Source: Solirubrobacterales bacterium | Lineage (GTDB): Bacteria; Actinomycetota; Thermoleophilia; Solirubrobacterales; 70-9 | Assembly (NCBI GenBank): GCA_020438425.1 | Contig: JAGQUQ010000008.1 | Coordinates: 1 to 53,259, forward strand | DNA: 53,259 bases | Direction of reading: 5' to 3' | Shown: piece after piece, positions 1-8,090 of the stretch | How positions within the stretch are numbered: position 1 is the stretch's first letter | How the letters are laid out: every line of letters begins with the position of its first letter | Translations under genes and position numbers: made by a program | The notes under the pieces: model-generated | Database searches by the model: none | Told to the model about the DNA's origin: nothing | What the model saw: the letters and a program-made list of their open reading frames with translations, nothing else

Positions 1-1554
1 GTCCAGGACCTCCGCCGAGTTGTTGAAGGTCACGTGGAGAATCGCTGAGTAGCTGCGGTGGTCGGTGGGGGTGAACTTCACGTTCTGGAGGCAGCTACCG
101 AAGGCCGCCGCTATCGGCTGACCCGCGCAGGTGGTGGGGGGCAGTGTGAAGGCGCTGGCGTCGGTACCAGTAATCGTGACCTGACCGACTGTCGCGGTCG
201 GTCCGCCGGCGTTGCCGATGACCACTCCCTGCTGCTTCTCGCCGGAGTTGAGCACGACATCACCGAAGTCGATTGAATCCCGGTTCTTGGTCGGATCGAT
301 CTGGTTGCGCATCAGACGGATCGTGCCGGAATTTCCGTAACCCACCGCGAAGTCCCAGGCGCCGTCGTTGTTGAAGTCGCCACTGACCAGGTCGGTGGAT
401 GAAACGGTGGCCGACGAGACCTGGAACGTGGTGCTCGGCGAGGCCTGGAAAGAGCCCTCGCCATTGCCTCGGAGGATCGAGATCAACTCGTCGGGCGGAC
501 CGTTGGGGTCGGTGCGCTCGAGGTAGGCGAGATCGGTCCAGTTGTCGTTGTCGAAGTCGCGGGCGATCACCGCACCGGGCCGATTGTCGCTCTGGAATAC
601 ATCGAGGGTCTTGGCCAGGGTCGTCGAGGAACTTCCCAGGAAGATCTGGACGGTTCCCTTCCCGGGTGAATTGATGAAGCCCGTGGGGTCCGTGGCCACC
701 GCAATGTCATCGGCACCGTCGCCGTTGAAGCTTCCGACCGTCAGCGAGTTGATCTTGCCCTCGTAGCCTTCGGGCTGGGAGATCTGGAACCCGTGGGTCG
801 CTGCCTGGGTGAAGTTGCCGGCTCCGTCGCCGAGCATCACGAAGACCGCGACCTTCGTCGGGTCGCTGAGGTTGGTCGGAGCCGTGCCAAGCGCGATGTC
901 GGCGTGGCCGTCGTCGTTGAAGTCGCCGATGCCCGCGGCGGAGAACTTGTCGGAGAGCGCGGAGGGCGCGTCGGTGACGTAGGAGGCGTTGGCGGTCGAG
1001 AATCCGCCGCTCCCGTTGCTCAATGAGACGGCGAAGTCTCCATTTGAAAGAGGGAAGACGATGTCGTCGTTGCCGTCGTTGTTCAGATCTCCGGTGGTTA
1101 GCGCATTCCAGGACCCGAGAGAGTTCGACCCGTTCCACGGGGCGTTGATCGCAACTTCCGAGCCGAAGGTGCCGTCGCCGTTGCCGAAGAAGGCCCGGGT
1201 GCCTTCGCCCTGGGTGCGGTAGACCACGAGATCGACCCTGTTGTCGTTGTTGAAGTCACCCGCAGCAACCGAGTACGCCCCGTGGCTCGAGTCCACGGAA
1301 GTCGCGGCCGACCAGGTGCCGTCGCTCTGGGCCAGACGGATCGCTATTCCCGACGTGTTGGTGCTGGTCGAAGAAGCCAGGTCATCGCGACCGTCGTTGT
1401 TGAAGTCAGCGCTTACCACCGTCGAGACGTACGGGGAGACCCCGGTGATCGGGCTGCCGGTCGGGGCCGCGAACTTCATCGCCGAGGCGGATGCGGGAAG
1501 CGCGAGCAGGCAGGTGAAAGCGACCAGTACTGCGGCAATACGACCCTTTGACAT
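1..1554 (-). CDS. Secreted FG-GAP/VCBS repeat protein, 3' end missing
   Basis: The minus frame is open from the ATG at 1554 to the window edge, so the C terminus is cut off. The N terminus is a signal peptide (MSKGRIAAVLVAF, then LALPASASA). About seven FG-GAP-like calcium-loop motifs of the form DFNNDGxxDLA follow, encoded near 1410, 1260, 1090, 930, 735, 560 and 375, spaced about 50-60 residues, as in integrin-alpha-like beta-propellers. After them, from about 300 to 1, comes an ASH/choice-of-anchor-type beta domain (IDFGDVVLNSG, then VTITGTDASAF and LQNVKFTPTD). The family is extracellular, often adhesive or anchored; no catalytic motif is seen and the ligand is unknown. It is divergent from the glutathione peroxidase, with about 140 bp between the starts. 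Confidence 0.85.
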   Translation of the reverse strand, partial: MSKGRIAAVLVAFTCLLALPASASAMKFAAPTGSPITGVSPYVSTVVSADFNNDGRDDLASSTSTNTSGIAIRLAQSDGTWSAATSVDSSHGAYSVAAGDFNNDNRVDLVVYRTQGEGTRAFFGNGDGTFGSEVAINAPWNGSNSLGSWNALTTGDLNNDGNDDIVFPLSNGDFAVSLSNGSGGFSTANASYVTDAPSALSDKFSAAGIGDFNDDGHADIALGTAPTNLSDPTKVAVFVMLGDGAGNFTQAATHGFQISQPEGYEGKINSLTVGSFNGDGADDIAVATDPTGFINSPGKGTVQIFLGSSSTTLAKTLDVFQSDNRPGAVIARDFDNDNWTDLAYLERTDPNGPPDELISILRGNGEGSFQASPSTTFQVSSATVSSTDLVSGDFNNDGAWDFAVGYGNSGTIRLMRNQIDPTKNRDSIDFGDVVLNSGEKQQGVVIGNAGGPTATVGQVTITGTDASAFTLPPTTCAGQPIAAAFGSCLQNVKFTPTDHRSYSAILHVTFNNSAEVLD

Positions 1555-1694
1555 CACTCAACCCCCGTACCTGTTTTTTCCGAATGGGAAAGCTCCCCTT
1601 TCCCGACCATACTGAACAACATCAGGTATCGCCAGATGTTGCGGTGTCGAGCCGATTCTCGACTACCGGTCCGGACGCGGATACGATCCGCTCC

Positions 1695-2177
1695 ATGAGC
1701 GATTCCGAAACCCCGGTCGTCCTGACCGGAACCATGAACCGGCTGAACGGCAGCGAACAGGATCTCGGCGAGTACCTGGGCGACGTGACCCTGGTCGTAA
1801 ACACCGCCAGCAAGTGCGGGCTTACTCCGCAGTTCGAGGCCCTGCAGGCGGTCTATGCCGACAAGAAAGACGCCGGCTTCACCGTGCTCGGCTTCCCGGC
1901 CAATGACTTCATGGAGCAGGAGCCCGGCACTGCCGACGAGATCGCCGAGTTCTGCCAGATCAATTACGGGGTCGAGTTCCCGATGTTCGAGAAGACCACC
2001 GTGGTCGGGGACGAGGCCAATCCGCTCTTCGCCGAACTGGCCGCACAGTCCGAGCAGCCGGAATGGAACTTCGCCAAGTACCTGATCGACCGTGAAGGAC
2101 GGCTCGTGAAGAAGTTCCCCGCCCCGACCGCTCCGGATGACCCGGAGATCATCGAGGCAATCGAAGCCGAGCTCTAG
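1695..2177 (+). CDS. Glutathione peroxidase family thiol peroxidase
   Basis: A 160-residue protein of normal length for this family, which reduces H2O2 and organic hydroperoxides in the cytoplasm. The peroxidatic cysteine is in NTASKCGLTPQ. GFPANDFMEQEPG is the family's second signature, with Asp where many members have Gln. A further Cys (EFCQINYGVEFP) is in the position of a resolving cysteine, so it may work with thioredoxin rather than glutathione. WNFAKYLID supplies the conserved Trp/Asn. I chose the ATG at 1695 because the upstream in-frame extension to 1548 is atypical and overlaps the divergent gene's start. It is convergent with the HugZ-like gene: the two stop codons interlock in one CTAG at 2174-2177. 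Confidence 0.92.
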   Translation: MSDSETPVVLTGTMNRLNGSEQDLGEYLGDVTLVVNTASKCGLTPQFEALQAVYADKKDAGFTVLGFPANDFMEQEPGTADEIAEFCQINYGVEFPMFEKTTVVGDEANPLFAELAAQSEQPEWNFAKYLIDREGRLVKKFPAPTAPDDPEIIEAIEAEL

Positions 2178-3022
2178 GAGCCGAGCTTCTGGCGTGAGCG
2201 GCGGGCCAGGTCGACCGTGGCGGCGCGCAGGCCGCCCGGCTTGTCGATCCGGTCGGTGAAGCTGACCCGGGCGGCTTTCTCGCCTTCCGGTGTGACCAGC
2301 TGGAGATCCAGGCCGTAACGGTCGGCCCGGTCGCAGCTGGCCTCGGTCGCATCCGTGTACTTGGTGAAGGCCTTGGCCATCAGGAGCAGGGCGTCCGGAT
2401 GATCGGCGTTGAGGTGAGCGATCGCGTCGGGCACCTGCGGCTGGACCGGATCCGGTTCGGCGTCGCGGAAGTCCTCGGCCGAGGCCGAGTCCATGCGTCC
2501 GTAGCCGCCGACCCAGCGCACCCGGTCAACCTCGAGGATCCAGAAGGCGAAGTCGTTGAAGTCCGCGTACATCGCGGCTGAAGGCACGGCTTCGAGGTGG
2601 GCGGCCCGGGCCGACGCTTCGTCGGGGTGCTCGTCCGAGCGCTTGACCTTGCCGGCCAGGGTGACCCGGCCGCCGGCCAGGATCTCGCCGGTGTGGAAGG
2701 GATCGGAAACCATCAGCGAGGCCTGTCGGCTGTTCTCGAGGTTGCGGGCATGTTCGGCCAGGGTGGAGAGGCAGAAGACCGGGCTGCCGTCGTCCATGAC
2801 GCCGAAGGTGACCAGCGAAGCCCAGGGGGTGCCGTCGTCGCTCAGCGAGCCGAGAGTGCCGTGGGTCGCGTTGGCAAGAATGGTGCGTGACTCCTCGGCG
2901 GCACTGCGCCGCTTCCCGCCAAAGGCGATCGGCGCGACATCGGGGATCTCGGTGCCGGGTTCTGCGTCATGCACGCCGATCACGGCCTTGAGGTCTCGGT
3001 CATTCTTGGTCTCGGTCGACAC
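2174..3022 (-). CDS. HugZ-like haem utilisation protein (PNPOx-like split barrel + DUF2470)
   Basis: 282 residues. Residues about 35-175 form a pyridoxamine-phosphate-oxidase-like split barrel (HGTLGSLSDDGTPWASLV, then QASLMVSDP and RVTLAGKVKR) with the HugZ-type WVGGYGRM near residue 170. Residues about 195-280 are a DUF2470 domain (AIAHLNADHPDALLLMAKAF, with the HxxxDHxD arrangement). Members of this architecture bind or degrade haem, or act as related flavin/F420 proteins; haem cleavage to release iron is the best guess here because the gene is divergent from a haem/siderophore-type ABC importer and HtaA genes. The 3083-3096 palindrome lies upstream in the shared control region. Substrate is inferred, not shown. 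Confidence 0.8.
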   Translation of the reverse strand: MSTETKNDRDLKAVIGVHDAEPGTEIPDVAPIAFGGKRRSAAEESRTILANATHGTLGSLSDDGTPWASLVTFGVMDDGSPVFCLSTLAEHARNLENSRQASLMVSDPFHTGEILAGGRVTLAGKVKRSDEHPDEASARAAHLEAVPSAAMYADFNDFAFWILEVDRVRWVGGYGRMDSASAEDFRDAEPDPVQPQVPDAIAHLNADHPDALLLMAKAFTKYTDATEASCDRADRYGLDLQLVTPEGEKAARVSFTDRIDKPGGLRAATVDLARRSRQKLGS

Positions 3023-3082
3023 CGCTGTCTCGCTTTCGGTTCAGGTTGAGGGGGGAGGTCCGAAGGTACGGTCCAGAATAAG

Positions 3083-3096
3083 TTAGGGTACCCTAT
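3083..3096. promoter_or_regulatory. Candidate iron-responsive operator (IdeR/DtxR-like), site 1
   Basis: TTAGGGTACCCTAT fits TTAGG-N4-CCTAA with one mismatch, and its inner 12 bp (TAGGGTACCCTA) are a perfect palindrome. It lies between the divergent HugZ-like gene and the ABC importer, so one site could repress both. The same 14-bp pattern is contained in the known 19-bp IdeR box. Regulator identity is inferred; no regulator gene is in the window. Confidence 0.6.
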
Positions 3097-3196
3097 TCCT
3101 ACTTCAGCGCCGGGATTTATCGCAGGTCCACGACCTTTGTCTCCGCGCCGTGTTCCAAGGTTACTTGCCTACCCCTCAAGGAGTTCAGTTCCCAAA

Positions 3197-4105
3197 ATGA
3201 CGATCGCATCCGCACGCTCCATGTCCCGACCCGGCCGAATTTTCGGGGCGGTGATGGTGCTTGCCGCGATGCTCGTCAGCTTCGGCGGGTTGGCTCCGCA
3301 GGCCGATGCCGCAAAGCAGAAGCGGGTGGTAGCGCTCAGTCCCTTCGCCGCATCGGCGATGGTCAAGATGGGGGCCAGGCCGGTCGCGATCGGCGCCACG
3401 ATCGGTGGCGCGCGTCGGCTTGATCCGCGCCTCCGGAATGTGCGGAGCCTGCCCCTCTCGCATCCGAACGGCCCCAATCTCGAGGTGATGGCCAAGCTGA
3501 AGCCTGACCTGGTTTTCAGTTCCACTCGCTGGGCCAAGGGCACCAAGGCCCTCCAGAGCCTCGGCATCCGGGTGGTCTATGCCGACCCGACCGCCATCGG
3601 GCAGGTGAATCCGACGGTCACCAAGATCGGCAAGTGGCTGGGCAAGCAGAAGCAGGCCAACAACCTCAAGCGATCGATCCAGAACCGGATCCGCACGGCG
3701 ACCAAGGGCCTTCCGCCCTCCCGGCCAAAGGTTCTGGTCGTGCTCGGCATCGGCAACACCGCGATGGCTTTCCTCGGCAACAGCTGGGGCGGTCAGATCA
3801 TCCAGAAGGCCGGTGGCCGCCTGGTGACCGGTGGCGTCGGCAACCGGAGCGGCGGGTTCGTGAAGCTCTCCGACGAGGTGGTCGTTGCCCAGAACCCTGA
3901 CATCATCATCGTCGTGCCTCACGGCAACACCGATGACCTCAGTGAAGTCGCCGACTACATCAAGAACAACGAAGCCTGGAAGACGACCAATGCGATCCAG
4001 AACGACAAGGTCTACGTGTCGGTCGACAACGAACTGCTTCAGTCCGGGACCGATGTCGGCCAGATCATCGGCTCGGCCCGCAGCAAGTGGCTCAGAAACT
4101 GGTGA
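3197..4105 (+). CDS. Secreted substrate-binding protein of haem/siderophore/corrinoid ABC importer
   Basis: A class III periplasmic-type binding protein (TroA/BtuF/FepB fold): KRVVALSPFAASAMVKMGARPVAIG is the N-terminal lobe and LKPDLVFSSTRW the start of the hinge helix, followed by the second lobe (DIIIVVPHGNTDD). I prefer the ATG at 3197, preceded by AAGGAG about 13 nt upstream; in-frame starts at 3137 or 3224 are possible. The signal peptide ends QADAAKQKR and has no lipobox cysteine, which is unusual for a Gram-positive binding protein, normally a lipoprotein. It is the first gene of a three-gene importer. With HtaA proteins downstream and a HugZ-like protein divergent, haem is the favoured ligand; siderophore is the main alternative. 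Confidence 0.85.
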   Translation: MTIASARSMSRPGRIFGAVMVLAAMLVSFGGLAPQADAAKQKRVVALSPFAASAMVKMGARPVAIGATIGGARRLDPRLRNVRSLPLSHPNGPNLEVMAKLKPDLVFSSTRWAKGTKALQSLGIRVVYADPTAIGQVNPTVTKIGKWLGKQKQANNLKRSIQNRIRTATKGLPPSRPKVLVVLGIGNTAMAFLGNSWGGQIIQKAGGRLVTGGVGNRSGGFVKLSDEVVVAQNPDIIIVVPHGNTDDLSEVADYIKNNEAWKTTNAIQNDKVYVSVDNELLQSGTDVGQIIGSARSKWLRNW

Positions 4106-4173
4106 TCTCCGGGGCCTCCCCGGTCTGACCGCGGGACCGGGGGAGTGAGCTGACTCCTGTCAGGCCGATAGTC

Positions 4174-5139
4174 GTGGCCGTCTTCATGGCGGCGGCCCTG
4201 GTCCTGGCCTTCTGTGCCTCGCTCGCCTTCGGCGCGGTCCACATCCCGGTCAGCGACGTGATCGGGACGATTTTCGGTGACAAGGTCCCGGAAACCAGCC
4301 AGCAGATCATCGAGGTACTCCGCCTGCCCCGGACGATCGAGGCGATCCTGGTCGGTGCGGCGCTGGGAGTGGCCGGGGCCTGCCTTCAGGGGGCACTCAA
4401 CAACCCGCTCGCCTCGCCCGACGTGATCGGGGTGACCAGCGGGGCGGGCTTCGGAGCGATGCTGATCATCCTGCTCAACCCTGCCAGTGTCGAGCTTCTT
4501 CCCCTGAGCGCCCTGGCTTTCGGCCTGATTGCCGCCGGCATGGTCTTCCTGATCGGATTCACCGGCCGGGGCGGAGGCAACATCACCCGGGTGATCCTGG
4601 CCGGTATCGCGATCGCCGCCCTGTTCTCGGCCGCGACCGCGGCGCTGATGTCGGCCTACCCGGACCGGGTTCCGAACGCGGTCTTCTTTCTGGTCGGCGG
4701 GCTCACCTCGACCGGCTGGGAGAACCTCGAGACGGTCTGGCCCTACTTCGCCTTCGGGTTCGTGCTCGCGGTCTTCATGATCCGCCCGCTCGACAAGCTG
4801 ATGCTGGGCGATGACGTCGCCGCCTCGCTCGGCTCGAGGCCCAGGCTGATCCGGCTCCTCGCCGCTATCGCAGCCGCCGTGCTCGCCTCGGCCGCCGCCG
4901 CGATCGCCGGCCTGCTCGCCTTCCTCGGCCTGGTCATCCCGCACCTGGTCCGGCTGCTCGGCGGCACCAACAACCACACCTTCGTGATCCCGGTTTCGGC
5001 CCTGGCCGGCGCCGCCCTCCTGACCGCCGCCGACACCCTGGCCCGGACCATCGCCGCCCCGGTCGAGATGCCGGTCGGCCCTTTCCTGGTGCTGCTCGGC
5101 GTGCCGCTCTTCCTCTGGCTGCTGCGGAAGGCCGTCTGA
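4174..5139 (+). CDS. FecCD/BtuC-family ABC transporter permease
   Basis: 321 residues, about nine to ten hydrophobic segments, typical of the FecCD family that forms the membrane channel of iron-siderophore, haem and B12 importers. Family signatures are LRLPRTIEAILVGAALGVAG, GACLQGALNNPLASPDVIGV and, near the C terminus, GLLAFLGLVIPHLVRLLGG, the EAA-like loop that docks to the ATPase. The start is the GTG at 4174; an in-frame CTG at 4150, close behind a GGGGAG motif, would extend the basic N terminus and cannot be excluded. Its stop overlaps the ATPase start in TGATG, so the two are translationally coupled. Confidence 0.93.
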   Translation: MAVFMAAALVLAFCASLAFGAVHIPVSDVIGTIFGDKVPETSQQIIEVLRLPRTIEAILVGAALGVAGACLQGALNNPLASPDVIGVTSGAGFGAMLIILLNPASVELLPLSALAFGLIAAGMVFLIGFTGRGGGNITRVILAGIAIAALFSAATAALMSAYPDRVPNAVFFLVGGLTSTGWENLETVWPYFAFGFVLAVFMIRPLDKLMLGDDVAASLGSRPRLIRLLAAIAAAVLASAAAAIAGLLAFLGLVIPHLVRLLGGTNNHTFVIPVSALAGAALLTAADTLARTIAAPVEMPVGPFLVLLGVPLFLWLLRKAV

Positions 5140-5957
5140 TGGCGATCGGCAGAAAGACGATCCGGATCGACGAGCGGGCCCCGTTGCTGCAGGCCTCCGG
5201 GGTTCAGGTGACGATCGGCAAGAAGCGGATTCTCGAGTCGGCGGATCTGACGCTCGAGCGGGGAGAACTGGTCGCGATCGTCGGACCCAACGGGGCCGGC
5301 AAATCGACCTTCGCCCGGGGATTCTGCGGGCTGCGCCGGCCGGATGGAGGGTCGGTCAGGTGGATGGGCGTCGACCTCTCCGAACTGCGGGGACGCCGGC
5401 TCGCCGACATGCGGGCCTACGTGCCGCAGCGGGCCCAGGTTCCAGCCGGGGTGACCGTTCAGGCTGCTGTCAACATCGGCCGGTCCACCCATCTGAAGCC
5501 GCTGCAGGGACTTTCCTCCGAGGACCGGGATGTGATCGCGGAATCGATCGCCCGGGCCCGCATGGAAGGTTTCGAGGACCGCGACCTCGGAACTCTCTCG
5601 GGAGGCGAGATGCAGCGGGTCCAGATCGCCATCGCCCTGGCCCAGGGATCGCCGGTGCTGGTCGCCGATGAACCGACTGCCCAGCTCGACCTCGGAGCGA
5701 CCGCCGCGATCTCGAAGATGCTCCGTGAACTGGTCTCCGAGGGGATGGGGGTGGTGCTGATCGTTCACGACCTCGCTCTTGCCGCGGCGATCGCCGACCG
5801 GGTCGTGGTCATGTCTCACGGAAGGACGATCGCAACCGGAACCCCTGAAGCCGTGTTATCGAGTCAGTTGATCAGCGAAGTGTGGGGCGTCGAGGCGGAA
5901 CTCGTTCACAAGGATGGCCGCTCAGCACTCCACGTGGAATGGCTCGACCACCATTAG
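5139..5957 (+). CDS. ABC transporter ATPase (iron/haem importer, FepC/HmuV type)
   Basis: 272 residues with one complete nucleotide-binding domain: Walker A GPNGAGKST, Q-loop in YVPQRAQVP, signature LSGGEMQRVQIA, Walker B VLVADEPTAQLD and the switch histidine in LIVHDLALA. It energises the FecCD permease encoded directly upstream, and the C-terminal extension (VWGVEAELVHKDG) is typical of FepC/HmuV-like subunits. Its stop codon lies inside the palindromic operator candidate at 5954-5967, so the control region of the next gene begins within this one. Confidence 0.94.
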   Translation: MAIGRKTIRIDERAPLLQASGVQVTIGKKRILESADLTLERGELVAIVGPNGAGKSTFARGFCGLRRPDGGSVRWMGVDLSELRGRRLADMRAYVPQRAQVPAGVTVQAAVNIGRSTHLKPLQGLSSEDRDVIAESIARARMEGFEDRDLGTLSGGEMQRVQIAIALAQGSPVLVADEPTAQLDLGATAAISKMLRELVSEGMGVVLIVHDLALAAAIADRVVVMSHGRTIATGTPEAVLSSQLISEVWGVEAELVHKDGRSALHVEWLDHH

Positions 5958-5967
5958 GCGCTCCTAA
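5954..5967. promoter_or_regulatory. Candidate iron-responsive operator, site 2
   Basis: TTAGGCGCTCCTAA is a perfect TTAGG-N4-CCTAA palindrome. It overlaps the stop codon of the ABC ATPase and lies about 100 bp upstream of the first HtaA gene. It is 39 bp (about four helical turns) from site 3, start to start, so dimers at both could sit on the same DNA face. Confidence 0.65.
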
Positions 5968-5992
5968 TCCCAATCGTGTTAGTGTGGATTCA

Positions 5993-6006
5993 TAAGGCAG
6001 ACCTAA
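5993..6006. promoter_or_regulatory. Candidate iron-responsive operator, site 3
   Basis: TAAGGCAGACCTAA matches TTAGG-N4-CCTAA with one mismatch. It lies 60 bp upstream of the HtaA gene start at 6067, close to where a promoter or 5' leader would be expected. Confidence 0.55.
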
Positions 6007-6066
6007 TTCTCAGTACCTCTCGCAGTTTCCACCTCTCAGACCTAGTTCCAAGGAGATTTTCCACGC

Positions 6067-8055
6067 ATGAGTTCGCCCCTCGTCTCCCGTCGCGTCGTAC
6101 TGGCAGCCTTCGCTGCTTTCGCCGCTGCGGCCCTTCTGCTCGTCAGCCTCGCTTCCGGTTCTGCCAGCGCAGCTGACGTCACCTCCGGCAACACGACCTT
6201 CAACCTGACCTCCGGCAAGGCCGGCAAGGTCTCGGCCGTCAAGCCGGCCAACGTTTCCAAGCGTTTCGGCAAAAAGGGGGCGAAAGTCACTTCGGTCGCG
6301 AAGAACGGTTCCTTTGCCGGCACGGTCAGCCACAAGCTCGGTGGCGGGATTCGCTTCGCCAGCGGTAAGGGCAAGGTCACTGTCACCGGACTCACGGTCA
6401 AGACCTTCGCGAAGAAGTCCGTAGTCAGCGGCAAGCTGAAGGGCAAGACGATCAGCGTCTTCAATGCCTTCGGCAAGGCGACGATCAACATGTCCGGCAA
6501 GACCGCCAAGGTCACCGGCGCAAAGCTTTCACTCACCAACGTCGCCGCCGGCAAGATCCGCACGGCGCTGAAGCTGAAGAAGGCCCCCAAGGGCAAGATC
6601 GGCACCCTCTCGTATTTCCTCAAGGTGACCTCGGATGGACCGGTTGACCCCTGTGTCGCTGATCCGAACGCGGAAGGGTGTCAGCCCGAAGTGGTCGATC
6701 CCTACCTTGCCGAATGCGGACTGGAAGCTTCCAGCGAAATTGCGGGGACTCTCCCGGTCGCTGGTCCCGTTCCGACCTTCACAGGCACGGTCGAGAGCAC
6801 GCCGAATCCGATCACTTGGGGATTCAGGGCTTCGTTCCGAGGCTACTTCCTGGGTACGGGAGGCACCTATGCGGGAATCGACGGCGTGACAATCAACACG
6901 CTTCCCTTCCCGGGTCCGCCTCCGACCGGATTCACTTTCCCGGCCTCGAGTTCGACATACGCACCGGGTAGTTCTGCCTCAGCGACTGACGATCGAGTCG
7001 TAATCAACGGTTCGGGAACTTTGGTGCTTTGCCACAAGGCTCACGGCTTTCGTATCGCCCTTTCTGAACCGACGATCGTTGTCGACGGAACGGAGTCTCG
7101 TCTCATCGTTTCGGTTGACACAAACCGGACCGGAGAATGGACTCCGGCCCAGCGAGTTGTTCTCGCGAGTCTCGACACTTCCGCTACCAGCGTCGACTTC
7201 ACGAATGCCGGCGACACGGCGGTCTGGAATGACGTACCGGTGAGCCTTACCGAAGATGGTTCTAGTGCGCTTCGACTCTGTGATACGGCCGAAGGGGGTC
7301 CGACCGCATGCGAATATGAGGCGGGAGCAAACATGGATCCGATTTCTTTTTCGGTCCAGACCAGCTACCCGGAAGGTCTGTGTTCGATCGATTCAATCAC
7401 CGGGTTCACAACTCAACCGGGAAGTCTTGTTGGTCCGGCGGCCGAACCGATCCTCGATTCTCCCGAGGAAGTGACTGGAAGCCTCGATTGGGGTATTCGG
7501 CAGGGACTTAGGGGCTCGGCTATGACACCTCGTCAGTTCAACACGACGGCCAACACAACTCTGAGCAACCCCTCCGACATGACCGGTGTGGGCAAGTACT
7601 TCTCCTGGAACGCTGCGTCGGGTACATACGATGCCGGCGATCCGGGATCAGCGGACGATCGACTGGTTCTTAACGGTCTTGGTTCCATTGCGATCTGCAA
7701 CGTCAATCACGGTTACGGCGTCGTCTTTTCTGACCCGAGTGTGATTATCGATGGGGCTGATTCCCGTATCGTCGCTGACGTGGCCGCCCGAGTCGGTCCG
7801 GACTGGGTCTCGGGGAGGGTTGACTTGGTCGAGTTCGATTCGGCTGAAGCCGATGTCGCTGAGTCCAGCGAATCGATCGCATGGACACTCGATGACCCCA
7901 GTGTGAATCCTCCTCTGGGTGAGGTGACCTTGACGGGCGCTGGTGCGGCCATCCTTCAGGTGATGAATGGCCCTTCGCCCGCGCCTCCCACTTACTTCGA
8001 CGGAACCGTAATGCAGGGTTTCGTTGTCGAAGTAGCTCTTCCTGAAGGGGACTGA
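6067..8055 (+). CDS. Secreted multi-domain HtaA haem-binding protein
   Basis: 662 residues. A signal peptide with Ala-rich core ends near ASASAADV. Residues about 40-190 are a Lys-rich beta domain that itself resembles a degenerate HtaA domain (GGGIRFASGKGKVTVTGL, AKLSLTNVAAGKIRTAL). Two clearer HtaA domains follow: about 245-370 (ITWGFRASFRGYF, then CHKAHGFRIALSEPTIVVDG) and about 475-600 (LDWGIRQGLRGSA, then CNVNHGYGVVFSDPSVIIDG). HtaA domains bind haem, with a conserved Tyr and His; repeat 1 keeps both, repeat 2 keeps only the His. AAGGAG lies about 11 nt before the ATG. It has no C-terminal anchor, so it is probably a released or loosely held haemophore, the first gene of a three-gene unit. 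Confidence 0.85.
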   Translation: MSSPLVSRRVVLAAFAAFAAAALLLVSLASGSASAADVTSGNTTFNLTSGKAGKVSAVKPANVSKRFGKKGAKVTSVAKNGSFAGTVSHKLGGGIRFASGKGKVTVTGLTVKTFAKKSVVSGKLKGKTISVFNAFGKATINMSGKTAKVTGAKLSLTNVAAGKIRTALKLKKAPKGKIGTLSYFLKVTSDGPVDPCVADPNAEGCQPEVVDPYLAECGLEASSEIAGTLPVAGPVPTFTGTVESTPNPITWGFRASFRGYFLGTGGTYAGIDGVTINTLPFPGPPPTGFTFPASSSTYAPGSSASATDDRVVINGSGTLVLCHKAHGFRIALSEPTIVVDGTESRLIVSVDTNRTGEWTPAQRVVLASLDTSATSVDFTNAGDTAVWNDVPVSLTEDGSSALRLCDTAEGGPTACEYEAGANMDPISFSVQTSYPEGLCSIDSITGFTTQPGSLVGPAAEPILDSPEEVTGSLDWGIRQGLRGSAMTPRQFNTTANTTLSNPSDMTGVGKYFSWNAASGTYDAGDPGSADDRLVLNGLGSIAICNVNHGYGVVFSDPSVIIDGADSRIVADVAARVGPDWVSGRVDLVEFDSAEADVAESSESIAWTLDDPSVNPPLGEVTLTGAGAAILQVMNGPSPAPPTYFDGTVMQGFVVEVALPEGD

Positions 8056-8090
8056 TACTGAGGCTCAACGCCTCATATTCCGTCACTGAT

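Noticed and set aside
4039-4977. Minus-strand 312-codon open frame
   Set aside because: Shadow of the FecCD permease, with low-complexity Gly/Asp/Arg composition.
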